64,000 nt of DNA from Korobacter sp963758505 (GTDB taxonomy: Bacteria > Acidobacteriota > Terriglobia > Terriglobales > Acidobacteriaceae). The position numbers and the translations under genes were made by a program. The stretch is from assembly GCA_963758505.1 (NCBI GenBank), contig CAVWVJ010000001.1, positions 496,001 to 560,000 of the forward strand, in the 5' to 3' direction. Below, in pieces: positions 18,067 to 28,200 of this stretch (position 1 is the stretch's first letter; every line of letters begins with the position of its first letter). The notes under the pieces are model-generated. The model was not told the origin of the DNA. It saw nothing but the letters and a program-made list of their open reading frames with translations, and did not search any database.

Positions 18067-19245
18067 ATGATTCCAAAGCAAAGTCCTCCTTCGGACGAAT
18101 CCGTCTGGCTCTTCGGCAAGTGGAATAAGCCCGAGCTCTTGTCCGTAATCGTTCTCACGGTGATTGCGCTGGTAGCGTGCTCGATCACTTATGTCATTCA
18201 TAAGTTCTATGGTGCTTTCGAAGATCACAATGCCCAACTCTGGTATACGCGTGCGGAGGAGGCGTTTCGTTCGGGACATCCGGGGCTTGCGGCGGCAAAC
18301 TATCGTACGGCTCTCCTATTCGCCCATGGAAATCCGCAATTCAGGCTCCGTCTTGCGCAGGCCTTAGAGGCCGACCATCACGACAAAGAGGCTGAGGCCT
18401 ACTTCCGTTCGCTTTGGGATGCCGAGCCGGGAAATGGGGAGATCAATCTGGAACTGGCAAGGATCTCGTCGCGCGAAGGCCAGGTGGGAAACGCATTGCG
18501 CTATTACCATGGCGCAATTTACGGGATTTGGCCGACAGATGCGCCAGACATGCAAAGGCAAGCTCGCTTGGAATTGGTGGACTTCCTGATTCATAAACAC
18601 TTTCTGGACCAGGCTGAGTCCGAATTAATTGCTCTCATGCCGACAGTCGCGTCCAATGCAGATCTACAGCTTAGAGTCGCGGACGATTTCATGATCACAA
18701 GTGACTCGTTGCGAGCTCTTGGCATCTATCAGCAGATTCTGGAGAACGACACGAACAATGCTGCCGCGCTGGCGGGCGCGGGCAAAGCCGCATTCCGGCT
18801 GCATGATTATGCGAATGCCCGCAAGTATCTCGAAGCAGCCGTGAGCCACGGATCCACCGAAGCCGAGGTAAAGAGTTCGGAAGAGATCGCTTCCGCCGTG
18901 ATGGACCTGGATCCTTACGAAAGGGGACTTTCAACGAGACAACGCGACGAACGGATCCTTGAAGCCTTTCAAGTGGTGGGACGGCGATTACAGTCCTGTT
19001 CCGTTCCATCGAATACGGGAAAAGCCGTTTCCGTCCAGGTACAACAAGAATTGAAGAATTGGCAGGACCTCGACCGACAGTCGAGAGCCGAGGCATTTCG
19101 ACACCATCCGGAGATGGCCGACAGCCTCATCGGATTTGCCACGCAGGCGGAGAGTCTTTGTGCGCAAGCCTGTGGGCAAGGGACGGCGGACGACATCGCG
19201 TTGGGACTTATTACCAAGTCTCATACCAATGAGGCGGCGGAGTAA
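18067..19245 (+). CDS. Membrane-anchored TPR protein
   Basis: The 392-residue protein has one N-terminal membrane segment (residues about 24-44, LLSVIVLTVIALVACSITYVI) after a short cytoplasmic start. A chain of TPR-like helical pairs follows, about residues 58-290 (WYTRAEEAFRSGHPGLAAANY; ALGIYQQILENDTNNAAALA; YANARKYLEAAVSHG). The C-terminal part is helical with Cys residues. TPRs are protein-binding scaffolds, here probably facing the periplasm. The stop codon touches the ATG of the ClC gene (TAAATG), so the two are surely co-translated. A link to channel assembly is possible but unproven. Confidence 0.75.
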   Translation: MIPKQSPPSDESVWLFGKWNKPELLSVIVLTVIALVACSITYVIHKFYGAFEDHNAQLWYTRAEEAFRSGHPGLAAANYRTALLFAHGNPQFRLRLAQALEADHHDKEAEAYFRSLWDAEPGNGEINLELARISSREGQVGNALRYYHGAIYGIWPTDAPDMQRQARLELVDFLIHKHFLDQAESELIALMPTVASNADLQLRVADDFMITSDSLRALGIYQQILENDTNNAAALAGAGKAAFRLHDYANARKYLEAAVSHGSTEAEVKSSEEIASAVMDLDPYERGLSTRQRDERILEAFQVVGRRLQSCSVPSNTGKAVSVQVQQELKNWQDLDRQSRAEAFRHHPEMADSLIGFATQAESLCAQACGQGTADDIALGLITKSHTNEAAE

Positions 19246-21012
19246 ATGGATTCAGAACAGAACAGCGGCAACGAACCGTTTACTGAGCCGGTGCAAGTTC
19301 AGGCCGATCAGATCCCGGAACCTGCGCCGCGTTTTACGCAATCAGAAGACCGTTTCTTTCTTGTGATGGCAGTATTCATAGGAGTGATCTCGGGAGCGGC
19401 GGTCGTGTGCTTCCGGATTGCCATCGAGTACAGCCGGACTCGGCTGCTCGGCGCCTCGTTCGCCAACCCAAGCTCTAGAATGCTGCTCGCGCCCACGATT
19501 GTCGGGCTGGTCGTGGCCGCACTGGTGGTCCTGGTATTTCCCGCGGTGCGTGGCAGCGGGGTCAACCAAACGAAAGCCGCTCTTTATATTTACGACGGAT
19601 ACATTCCGTTTCGGACGGCGATCGGAAAATTCATTACTTCGGCCCTGGCGATAGGATCGGGGCAATCACTCGGTCCTGAAGACCCATCCTTGCAGATCGG
19701 GGCCGCGATCGCCTCGGTCCTTGGGCGCAAGCTGAGACTGTCCCGGGAAAAACTACGCCTGGTTGCACCTGTGGGCGCTGCAGCGGGACTGGCAGCGGCG
19801 TTCAACGCTCCCATTTCTGCCGTGCTGTTCGTCATTGAGGAAGTCATCGGCCGGTGGAGCGCCGGAATCCTGGGCGCGGTCGTGCTTTCGGCCATCTCGA
19901 GCGTCGTGGTTGCGCGATGGTTCCTCGGCGCGGAGCCCATGTTTCACATACCGGCGGTTGAGGTCACCCGGCCCGAAGAGCTCCTCGCGTACGCGGCCCT
20001 CGGTGTCGTCGGCGGCGTGGCTTCTCTGGTGTTCGCCAAAGGAATCGACTTCTTCCGGCCTCGCCTGAAAGCATTGCCGAAGTGGACTCAATTCTTTCAG
20101 CCTGCCCTGGCAGGTCTGCTGATCGGCTGCATCGCTTATTTCGGTTTTCCTCAGGTAATGGGCGCCGGGTATAACTTCATGGACCTGGCCATGCATGACC
20201 AGTTCACCTGGCAGGTAATGGGCATGCTTGCGGGGTTGAAAATTCTTACCACGATCGCCTCGTTTGTGAGTGGCACGCCCGGGGGAATGTTCGCTCCGAC
20301 TCTATTTGTGGGCGCCATGCTTGGGGGTGCGGTGGGGGGCGTGGAAAGGATCCTTTTTCCTTTTCATGCGGGAACCGTAGGAACCTATGCACTGGTGGGA
20401 ATGGGGGTTATGTTTGCAGGATTCCTGCGAGCGCCCTTGACCTCCGTTTTCATGGTCCTTGAAGTCAGCGGCAATTATTCCATCATCGTGCCCGTAATTG
20501 TGGCCAACACCATTGCATACGTTATTTCCAGAACCTTCCAGCGAATCCCGATCTTCGAAGCTCTGACAAAGCAGGATGGCCTCGAGCTCCCTTCCATGGA
20601 AGAGGAGCGCGAGGAAGTCGTGGTGCGCATCGAAGACGCGATGCGACCGCCCAGTGTCGCAGTCGTCGAATTTGACGAGCTCATCGTCACCTCTTTACAT
20701 CGCATTCCCAAAGGATCAAAGTTTGTCTTTGCCCGGGACCGGCAGGGAAATTGGGCTGTGTTGAGCGCCACGGAATTGATGGCTGCTCAAGAACTTCTGG
20801 GCAGCGCCGCGCTGGTGCGGGATCTCGTGAATAACTCGGTGCTACCGCACCTGCATCCTGACCATCCCTTGGAAACGGCGATGAAATATCTGCAGAGATG
20901 GGAAGTTCTGCCCGTGGTTCATCGCGCGGATACCAGCAGAATCCTGGGAATGATTGAACTTTCCGACGTCGTGAACGGGTATCGAAGAGCCGTCGAACAC
21001 GAACTCGATTGA
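19246..21012 (+). CDS. ClC-family chloride channel/antiporter with CBS domains
   Basis: In the 588-residue protein the ClC membrane domain occupies about residues 35-440. It shows RGSGVNQTK, the anion-filter region GSGQSLGPEDPSLQIG (usually GxGxEGP; here the pair reads G-P-E-D-P) and GTPGGMFAPTLFVGAMLGG. The C-terminal 150 residues carry a pair of CBS domains (EDAMRPPSVAVVEFDELI; LHPDHPLETAMKYLQR), which bind adenine nucleotides and regulate transport. It moves chloride or a similar anion through the inner membrane. It follows the TPR gene without a gap. Confidence 0.88.
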   Translation: MDSEQNSGNEPFTEPVQVQADQIPEPAPRFTQSEDRFFLVMAVFIGVISGAAVVCFRIAIEYSRTRLLGASFANPSSRMLLAPTIVGLVVAALVVLVFPAVRGSGVNQTKAALYIYDGYIPFRTAIGKFITSALAIGSGQSLGPEDPSLQIGAAIASVLGRKLRLSREKLRLVAPVGAAAGLAAAFNAPISAVLFVIEEVIGRWSAGILGAVVLSAISSVVVARWFLGAEPMFHIPAVEVTRPEELLAYAALGVVGGVASLVFAKGIDFFRPRLKALPKWTQFFQPALAGLLIGCIAYFGFPQVMGAGYNFMDLAMHDQFTWQVMGMLAGLKILTTIASFVSGTPGGMFAPTLFVGAMLGGAVGGVERILFPFHAGTVGTYALVGMGVMFAGFLRAPLTSVFMVLEVSGNYSIIVPVIVANTIAYVISRTFQRIPIFEALTKQDGLELPSMEEEREEVVVRIEDAMRPPSVAVVEFDELIVTSLHRIPKGSKFVFARDRQGNWAVLSATELMAAQELLGSAALVRDLVNNSVLPHLHPDHPLETAMKYLQRWEVLPVVHRADTSRILGMIELSDVVNGYRRAVEHELD

Positions 21013-21415
21013 AAAAGATCGCGTTCGCTGGCGCAGGCGACACATCTTTATTATTATCCTTCTCTTTAATTCCCGGGATCCGGATACGGTCCGCAACTAG
21101 ACTGCAAGAGACCGGCAAATTGGAGCTTGGTGGGCTAAGGCGCCGCCGTACGTCCGTATGCCTCAGATCCAGAGACAAAGGTTTGCGGAGGAAATCATCC
21201 CGGACGGCCACTCCTTCGCGAGTAGGCTTGACTTCCACGTCAGTGGGTGATTCAATCCCGCAATCACGCGGGTCGTGATTGCTGCGTCGCAATGCGCAAG
21301 TCTGGGGTAGCGACCTGAAATGCAATCACTTCCACTGCTCCGGCCCTCGATTCTGTGAGTCTCTCTTCCGTTCTTAGGCTCGTCCAGCGTCGCAGTTGAA
21401 ATACCAGGGGGGTAT
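21013..21415. other. Intergenic region before zwf
   Basis: No convincing gene in this 403-bp stretch. It should hold the end of the TPR-ClC operon and the zwf promoter. A perfect short stem-loop at 21261-21281 is listed separately. Confidence 0.45.
21261..21281. repeat. Perfect 8-bp inverted repeat with 5-base loop
   Basis: CAATCACG and CGTGATTG flank CGGGT, about 135 bp upstream of the zwf start. It may be an operator or RNA hairpin in the leader. No T-run follows, so it is not an obvious terminator. Confidence 0.4.
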
Positions 21416-23017
21416 ATGCCGTCGTTCGAAACGGACAAGGCATTCGAAACTGAGTCTGCAACCGAACCTTTAGGCACGCGGGCTGCTGGTCCGTGCGTAA
21501 TGGTGATCTTCGGCGCCACCGGCGACTTGACCGCCCGCAAACTCATTCCGGCGATCTACAACCTGAACAAGAGCAGCCACCTCTCCCGCGAATTCTCCGT
21601 TGTGGGCGTCGCCAAGGAAGAGATGGATACGGAGCAGTTCCGAAACCTGCTCACGGAACATCTCCGCAAGTTCGCGACCGTGCAGGTGGATGACAACCTG
21701 TGGGAATGGCTGCGACGGCGCATTTATTACGTCTCCGGCAACTTTGGGGATCCGAAGCTCTACGCCGATCTCCAGGAAACCTTGAAGAACGCGGACTCCC
21801 TGCACAATACCCATGGGAACTATTTCTTCTACCTGGCGACCAGCCCGTCTTTCTTCTCGCAGATCATCGGCCACCTTGGCGAATGCGGGTTAACCAGCGA
21901 GGAAAACCGCTCATGGCGTCGCGTGATCGTGGAAAAGCCCTTCGGACGCGACCTCGAGAGCGCCCGCGCCCTGAACCTGGATATTCGCAAGTCTCTTTCG
22001 GAAAAACAGATCTACCGGATTGATCACTACCTGGGCAAAGAAACCGTCCAGAACATCCTGATTTTCCGCTTCGGAAACGGCATCATCGAGCCGATATGGA
22101 ATCGCCGCTACATCGACCATGTGCAGATCACGGTAGCTGAAACAGTTGGCGTGGAGGGGCGCGGCGGCTACTTCGATACGGCCGGCACGCTGCGGGACAT
22201 GGTGCCGAACCACGTCTTCCAACTGCTGACGCTGACGGCGATGGAACCTCCGAACTCGTTTGCCGCCGATGCTGTCCGCCAGGAGCAGACGAAGATCCTT
22301 CACGCGCTGCAACCGCTCAGCGCCGAGGAGGTGTTGCACCGCTGCGTGCGCGGCCAATACGGCGAAGGCGTGATTGGCGACGAGCAGTGCAGCGCGTACG
22401 GGACCGAGCCCAGTGTCGATCCGCTCTCCAGGACCGAGACGTTCGTGGCAATGAAGCTCCAGGTTGACAACTGGCGATGGGCGGACGTTCCTTTCTATTT
22501 CCGCACCGGCAAGCGTTTGCGCAAGCGGCACACCGAGATCGCGATCATATTCCGCCGTGCTCCGTTGTTGATTTTCCGCGACACACCCGTGAATATGCTG
22601 CAACCCAACATGCTGGTGATTCATATCGCTCCGGAAGAGGGAATCTCGCTGAGCTTTGGCGCCAAGATCCCCGGACCCCAGGTGCGCATGGGTTCTGTGA
22701 ACATGGATTTCAAGTACAACGACTATTTCGGGGCGACTCCGAGTACCGGCTACGAGGTGCTGCTGTATGACTGCATCGTGGGCGACGCAACGTTATTCCA
22801 GAGCGCCGAGATGGTCGAAGCGGGATGGTCGGTCGTAGATCCGGTGCTCGACGTGTGGAAGGCACTCCCTCCACGCAGCTTCCCGAACTATTCCGCAGGC
22901 AGTGCAGGACCGAGGGAGGCGTTCGAGCTCATCGAGCGCGATGGCAGGCATTGGAGGGCATTGGAGGGAACCGCGCCTAAATACGCTGGCTGGGCGCAGC
23001 GGGCCGAAGCGAAGTAA
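21416..23017 (+). CDS. zwf: Glucose-6-phosphate 1-dehydrogenase
   Basis: The 533-residue protein oxidises glucose 6-phosphate to 6-phosphogluconolactone with NAD(P)+, the first step of the oxidative pentose-phosphate pathway. The Rossmann motif FGATGDLTARKL lies near residue 38, VEKPFGRDL follows, and the substrate signature RIDHYLGKE is near residue 202. The length is at the upper end of the usual 480-520. The ATG at 21416 follows a G-rich CAGGGGGG stretch. It is a single gene, upstream of the envelope cytochrome region; pentose phosphates from it would feed the phosphoketolase. Confidence 0.93.
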   Translation: MPSFETDKAFETESATEPLGTRAAGPCVMVIFGATGDLTARKLIPAIYNLNKSSHLSREFSVVGVAKEEMDTEQFRNLLTEHLRKFATVQVDDNLWEWLRRRIYYVSGNFGDPKLYADLQETLKNADSLHNTHGNYFFYLATSPSFFSQIIGHLGECGLTSEENRSWRRVIVEKPFGRDLESARALNLDIRKSLSEKQIYRIDHYLGKETVQNILIFRFGNGIIEPIWNRRYIDHVQITVAETVGVEGRGGYFDTAGTLRDMVPNHVFQLLTLTAMEPPNSFAADAVRQEQTKILHALQPLSAEEVLHRCVRGQYGEGVIGDEQCSAYGTEPSVDPLSRTETFVAMKLQVDNWRWADVPFYFRTGKRLRKRHTEIAIIFRRAPLLIFRDTPVNMLQPNMLVIHIAPEEGISLSFGAKIPGPQVRMGSVNMDFKYNDYFGATPSTGYEVLLYDCIVGDATLFQSAEMVEAGWSVVDPVLDVWKALPPRSFPNYSAGSAGPREAFELIERDGRHWRALEGTAPKYAGWAQRAEAK

Positions 23018-23059
23018 GTGCTGTTTTCTCTGCGTTCCTGAGGGAACGGAGGTTGAGCA

Positions 23060-25222
23060 TTGAGGCGCATTCGACGGTTGGGCATCTCAGGTTTAATCTT
23101 TTCCTGCCTGCTGTGTGGCGTCGCCGATGGACAGGTCCGGCGAATACCCGGGCAACAGACCGCCCCGCGCGGCGCGGCCCTGCTCGGCACCATCCGCGAC
23201 CAGAACGGCCATCCTGTGCCCGGCGCCACGGTACGCGCGCGTGGCGCAAAAAAGACATATACCGCGATGACGGATGGCGAAGGCATCTTCCGCTTCGTCG
23301 ATCTTTTGCCCGGCAGCTACGAGATCTCGGTTGACGCAGGAACCCGCTTCAATGCGCCTCCGCAAAGCACGATAGCTTTGCGCTATGAGCAGGTAGGAAA
23401 CCTGCAGGTTCAACTCGAATTGGCGCAGGCGGCGCCGATGCCTCCTGCCGGCTTAAGTGGGATTCCCGGGCTCGGCCCCACCACAACTCTGGTCGACAGT
23501 GCGGACGCCAGTCCTTACCCCGGTCTGCGGAGCCCTCAGCCGACGGGAACGCTACCGACCGAAGGCCAGCCGGAAACTGTCGTTGCGGAGAACGCGAATT
23601 TTGCTCCCGAACCCTATCGCTGGAACGTGCAGTTGCCGGATTATCAGCGCTACAACAAACACGGCGAATTTCCCTACGTGAAGTCGCACTGGTACGACCC
23701 CTTCAACCGAAACCGGCTGAAGGGCGACATGCCGATCTTCGGGCAGGAGTGGTTCTTCAACTTCACCGGAACCAGTACAACCAGTACCGACGTGCGGCGT
23801 TTGCCGGTTCCGAGCAATTTGGGGAGCGAGCAGCCTGGAAGCGAACAATTCTTCGGCCGCGGCGAACAGGCCTTCGTCGATCAGCAGTTCCGGCTCTCCT
23901 TCGATTTATTTCACGGCGATACTTCGTTCAAGCCGGTTGATTTCCAGGTGAAGTTCACCCCGGCATTCGACCTGAACTTCCTCCAGACGCGGGAACGCGG
24001 GCTGGTCAGCGTGGACGTGCGCAACGGCACTAACCGTCTGGATGGGCATGTCGGATTGCAGGAAGCGTTCGTCGAGAAGAAGCTCGCCGACCTCAGCCCG
24101 AACTTTGATTTCATTTCGGTCCGCGCCGGCATACAGCAGTTCACCAGCGATTTTCGCGGGTTCATCTTCTCCGATGAGCAACCGGGGCTGCGGATCTTTG
24201 GCAACCTGCGTTCCAACCGCATCAGCTATAACCTGGCGTATTTCTACATGCTGGAAAAGGACACCAACAGCGGGCTTAACACGTTCCAGCCGCGCGATCA
24301 GCAGGTGGGCGTGGCGAACGTGTACATCCAGGATTTCCTGACGAAGGGATACACGGCGGAGTTTAGCTTCCACTCGAACATCGACCAGCCGACAATCCAT
24401 TTCGATACCAACGGTTTCCTGGTGCGACCCGCGCCGATAGGGACGGTGGTCGAGGCGAACGGGATACCCGTGCCGCATCGTATCCGCGCGTACTATCTCG
24501 GTTGGACGGGCAACGGTCACATCGACAAGATCAATGTGAGCCACGCCTTCTACCAGGCGCTGGGTCACGACAGCTCGAATCCGCTTGCCGGACGCGAAGT
24601 CAATATCAACGCGCAATTCGCCGCCTTGGAACTCTCCCTCGACCGCGATTGGCTTCGCTACAGCGCCTCGATCCTGTACTCCTCGGGTGACCGGGACCAC
24701 AACTACGGCGGTCGAATCCCCGGGAGCGAGCATGGCAGCGTGGCGCGGGGCTTCGATTCGATTGATGACAACATGTCCTTCGCAGGATCGGAGTTCAGTT
24801 TCTTCGACAACGAGGCGATCAAGCTTACCGGCAGCGGCGTGCTTTTAACTCCGCAGGCCTCGCTGCTGCCTGACTTGCGGTCGAACAAGGATGAAGGACA
24901 GGCAAACTTCGTCAATCCCGGCATTTGGGTTTACAACCTCGGGGTAAGCGCCGACGTGACGACCAAAATGCGCGCCTTCGCGAATGCAAGTTATTTGCAA
25001 TTCGATCGCACGGAATTGCTGCAGGCGCTCCTGTTCCAGGGCCCGATCAACCGCAATATCGGCCCGGATCTTGGGGTAGGCGTCCGCTACCGGCCGCCGC
25101 TGAGCGAAAACATCGTGCTAAGCGCTGGTTTTTCCACGCTGATCCCAGGTACGGCCTTGCGGCAGATCTACAACTCTCGCGTGCTGCTCTCCGGGTTTGC
25201 TCGCCTGCGGTTCACATTCTAA
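23060..25222 (+). CDS. Outer-membrane beta-barrel with N-terminal carboxypeptidase-regulatory domain
   Basis: The 720-residue protein starts at a TTG with GGAGG seven bases upstream and a signal peptide (LGISGLIFSCLLCGVADG). A small beta-sandwich domain follows at about residues 35-110 (LLGTIRDQNGHPVPGATVRA; YEISVDAG), as in TonB-linked proteins. The rest has the alternating pattern of a large beta barrel and ends in RLRFTF, a C-terminal phenylalanine typical of outer-membrane proteins. No TonB plug is obvious. The stop is 10 bp before the ten-haem cytochrome gene and the two are surely co-transcribed, so a porin-like sheath for an outer-membrane electron conduit is a reasonable inference. 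Confidence 0.7.
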   Translation: MRRIRRLGISGLIFSCLLCGVADGQVRRIPGQQTAPRGAALLGTIRDQNGHPVPGATVRARGAKKTYTAMTDGEGIFRFVDLLPGSYEISVDAGTRFNAPPQSTIALRYEQVGNLQVQLELAQAAPMPPAGLSGIPGLGPTTTLVDSADASPYPGLRSPQPTGTLPTEGQPETVVAENANFAPEPYRWNVQLPDYQRYNKHGEFPYVKSHWYDPFNRNRLKGDMPIFGQEWFFNFTGTSTTSTDVRRLPVPSNLGSEQPGSEQFFGRGEQAFVDQQFRLSFDLFHGDTSFKPVDFQVKFTPAFDLNFLQTRERGLVSVDVRNGTNRLDGHVGLQEAFVEKKLADLSPNFDFISVRAGIQQFTSDFRGFIFSDEQPGLRIFGNLRSNRISYNLAYFYMLEKDTNSGLNTFQPRDQQVGVANVYIQDFLTKGYTAEFSFHSNIDQPTIHFDTNGFLVRPAPIGTVVEANGIPVPHRIRAYYLGWTGNGHIDKINVSHAFYQALGHDSSNPLAGREVNINAQFAALELSLDRDWLRYSASILYSSGDRDHNYGGRIPGSEHGSVARGFDSIDDNMSFAGSEFSFFDNEAIKLTGSGVLLTPQASLLPDLRSNKDEGQANFVNPGIWVYNLGVSADVTTKMRAFANASYLQFDRTELLQALLFQGPINRNIGPDLGVGVRYRPPLSENIVLSAGFSTLIPGTALRQIYNSRVLLSGFARLRFTF

Positions 25223-25232
25223 GAGGACAACG

Positions 25233-28200
25233 ATGCGACCAGTTCGACAGACCATCGGCTTGCAAGCCTTCATCGTGGCGACCACGGTAGGTCTGCTGTG
25301 TGCACTTCTCGCTCTTGGCGCTCTCGCCGCTCCTCAGAATGCAGGGCCCGCGACTCCATCTTTCACGCCAGCGCAAACCCCTTCGCCGCAGACGCAGAAC
25401 CTGCTTTACACGCAGACGGATGACGACGTGCTTGCGAAATCGATGGGATGCCAGAGCTGCCATACCCCAATGGACTCGGTGAACATGCACGCGCAGAAGT
25501 CAGTGCGCATCGGCTGTACGGACTGCCACGGCGGCGATCCCAAGGTCGTCGTGTTGCCGAATACCGCATCCGACTCGCCCCTCTACAAGGAAGCGAAGCT
25601 CAAGGCGCACGTTCAGCCGCGAGTGTTGTCAGACACTAACGGGGCGGAGCCGGTACGGGCCTACACGAACTGGCTGAAGGAGGATTGGCAGTACGTCCGC
25701 TTCGTCAACCCTGGCGACCTGCGGGTGGTCAACAAGACCTGTGGCGTGGCCGGCTGTCATGTTTCGGAGGCGCAAAAAGTACGCACCAGCATGATGTCGC
25801 ACGGCGCCATGCTGTGGGGCGCTGCGCTCTATAACAATGGCGCGTTCCCGCTGAAGAACCCGCACTTCGGCGAGTCGTATGACATCAACGGCCAGCCGCA
25901 GAAGCTGGTCACGGTGCCCCCGCCGACCCCCGAAGAGACCCGCACCAAGGGTGTACTCACCGACCTTCAACCATTGCCCCGATGGGAGACTTCACAGCCG
26001 AGCAATGTGCTTCGCATCTTCGAACGGGGTGGAGGAGAGCGGGCTGAACTTGGCATCCCTCTGCAGGACGAAGAACCAGGCCGGCCCGACGACAAGCTGA
26101 GCTCCCGCGGCTTCGGAACTTTGCTTCGCACCGACCCGGTTACGCTAGGCCTGCAGAAAACGCGCCTGTTCGACCCGTTGCTGTATTTTCCCGGCACGAA
26201 TGACGAAGCCGGCGACTATCGCGGAAGTGGCTGCACCGCTTGCCACGTCGTTTATGGCAACGATCGTTCGCCCGAGCACTCCGGACCCTACGCCAAGTTT
26301 GGTCATTCCGGAACGACGGCGACGGTGGACCCGACGATACCGAAGAACAAGTCCGGCTATCCACTGCAACACCAGTTCACCCGCGGCATGCCCTCGAGCA
26401 CCTGCATGGTCTGCCACATGCATCCGGGTACGAACATGGTGACCACCTACTTCGGTTACACGTGGTGGGACAACGAAGCTGACGGCGCGGCGATGTATCC
26501 CAAGAAGCAGCAGGAGTTGAGTCCGGCGGAACAACTCAAAGTGCAAACCCGCAACCCGGAACGTTCCGCCATGCGCGGATTATGGAGCGACGTATCCTTT
26601 CTTGAGAAAACCGGCGACGCGGATTTCCAAAGCAAGCTGAAAGACACGCAGTTCGCCGACTTCCACAGCCACGGCTGGATTTTTCGGGCTGTCTATAAAA
26701 GAGATCGCAAGGGAAACCTGCTTGCCGACGACGGCAGCATCGTATCCCCGACCGACCCCGACAAATTCAAGAAGGCCGTGCATCTCAAGGACATTCACCT
26801 GGAAAAGGGCATGCAGTGCGTGGATTGCCACTTCCAGCAGGATAGCCACGGCAACGGCAAGCTCTATGGCGAAACCCGCGATGCAGTGGAGGTGGACTGC
26901 ACCGATTGTCACGGCACGATCAACGCCAAGGCGAGCCTGAAGACCTCCGGTCCGGCAGCGCCTGCGGGAGGGAGCGATCTCAGCCTCCTGCGCACTCCAT
27001 GGGGCGACCGCCGCTTCTACTGGCGTGATGGGCACTTGTACCAGCGCGCCATGGTGGAGCGTGATAAAGAGTGGGAGATCGTCCAGGTGCTGGACTCGAT
27101 CACTCCCGGCAACGATCACTACAACGAGAAGTCGCGGCTTGCTAAGACGATCCAGAAGGACGGTAGCTCCTGGGGCGTCCCCGGCAGCGAGGACAAACTC
27201 GCCCACAGTAATTCCAAGATGACGTGCTACGCGTGCCACTCGTCTTGGGTGCCCACGTGTTTCGGTTGCCACCTGCAGCAGACCGCCAACCAGCGCACGC
27301 CGATGCTGCACAACGAGGGGCTGCTCACGCGCAACTACATCTCGTACAACTTCCAGATCCTGCGCGATGACATGTACATGCTCGGGATCGACGGCACCGT
27401 GACCGGCCATCGCGTGGCGCCTGTGCGTTCCGCGTGCGCCGTGCTCGTCAGTTCGCAGAATTCCGATCGCGACTGGGGGTATTACCAGCAACAGACGGTT
27501 TCGGCCGAGGGCTTCAGCGCGCAGGCCTTCAGTCCGTTCGTGCCCCATACGGTGAGAGCGAAGGAGACCAAGGGTTGCGCCGATTGCCATGTGTCGAAGG
27601 AGAACGACAACAATGCGTGGCTGGCGCAGGTCACGCTGCAGGGCGGCGGGTTCATGAACTTCATGGGCCGCTACATCTACGTCGCGAATGGAAAGGGCGG
27701 CTACCAGGCGGTTGCGGTTGCGGAGCACGATGAACCGCCCTCGATTTACGGCAGCGACTTCCAGAAGATCGCCTATCCCTCCGATTACGAAAAGTTCGTC
27801 AAGGACAAGCGCGAGTTGCGCGAAGCCTACGAGCATGCCGGGGACGTCCTCGACGTGCAACTGCGCGGCGAATACCTGTATGCCGCAACCGGCAAGGGCG
27901 GGATTCGCGTTTACGACGTCGCCAATGTCGACAACAAAGATTTCTCGGAGCGCATGATCACCGCGCCCGTTTCGCCGGTCGGACAGCGATTCTACGTGCG
28001 GACGAAATATGCGCAGGCGATCGCCTCGCCCAGCACGCTGGCAGTGGATCCTCTCCGCACCCATAACCCGCTCAACGAGGAACAGTTGCCGCACCTGATG
28101 TACGGGTTCCTTTATGTGGCCGACAAATACGAAGGCCTGGTGATCATCGGCGACCCGAACTTGAAGCACAAGACGCCGGGCGTGGGAACGCTGCTGGACG

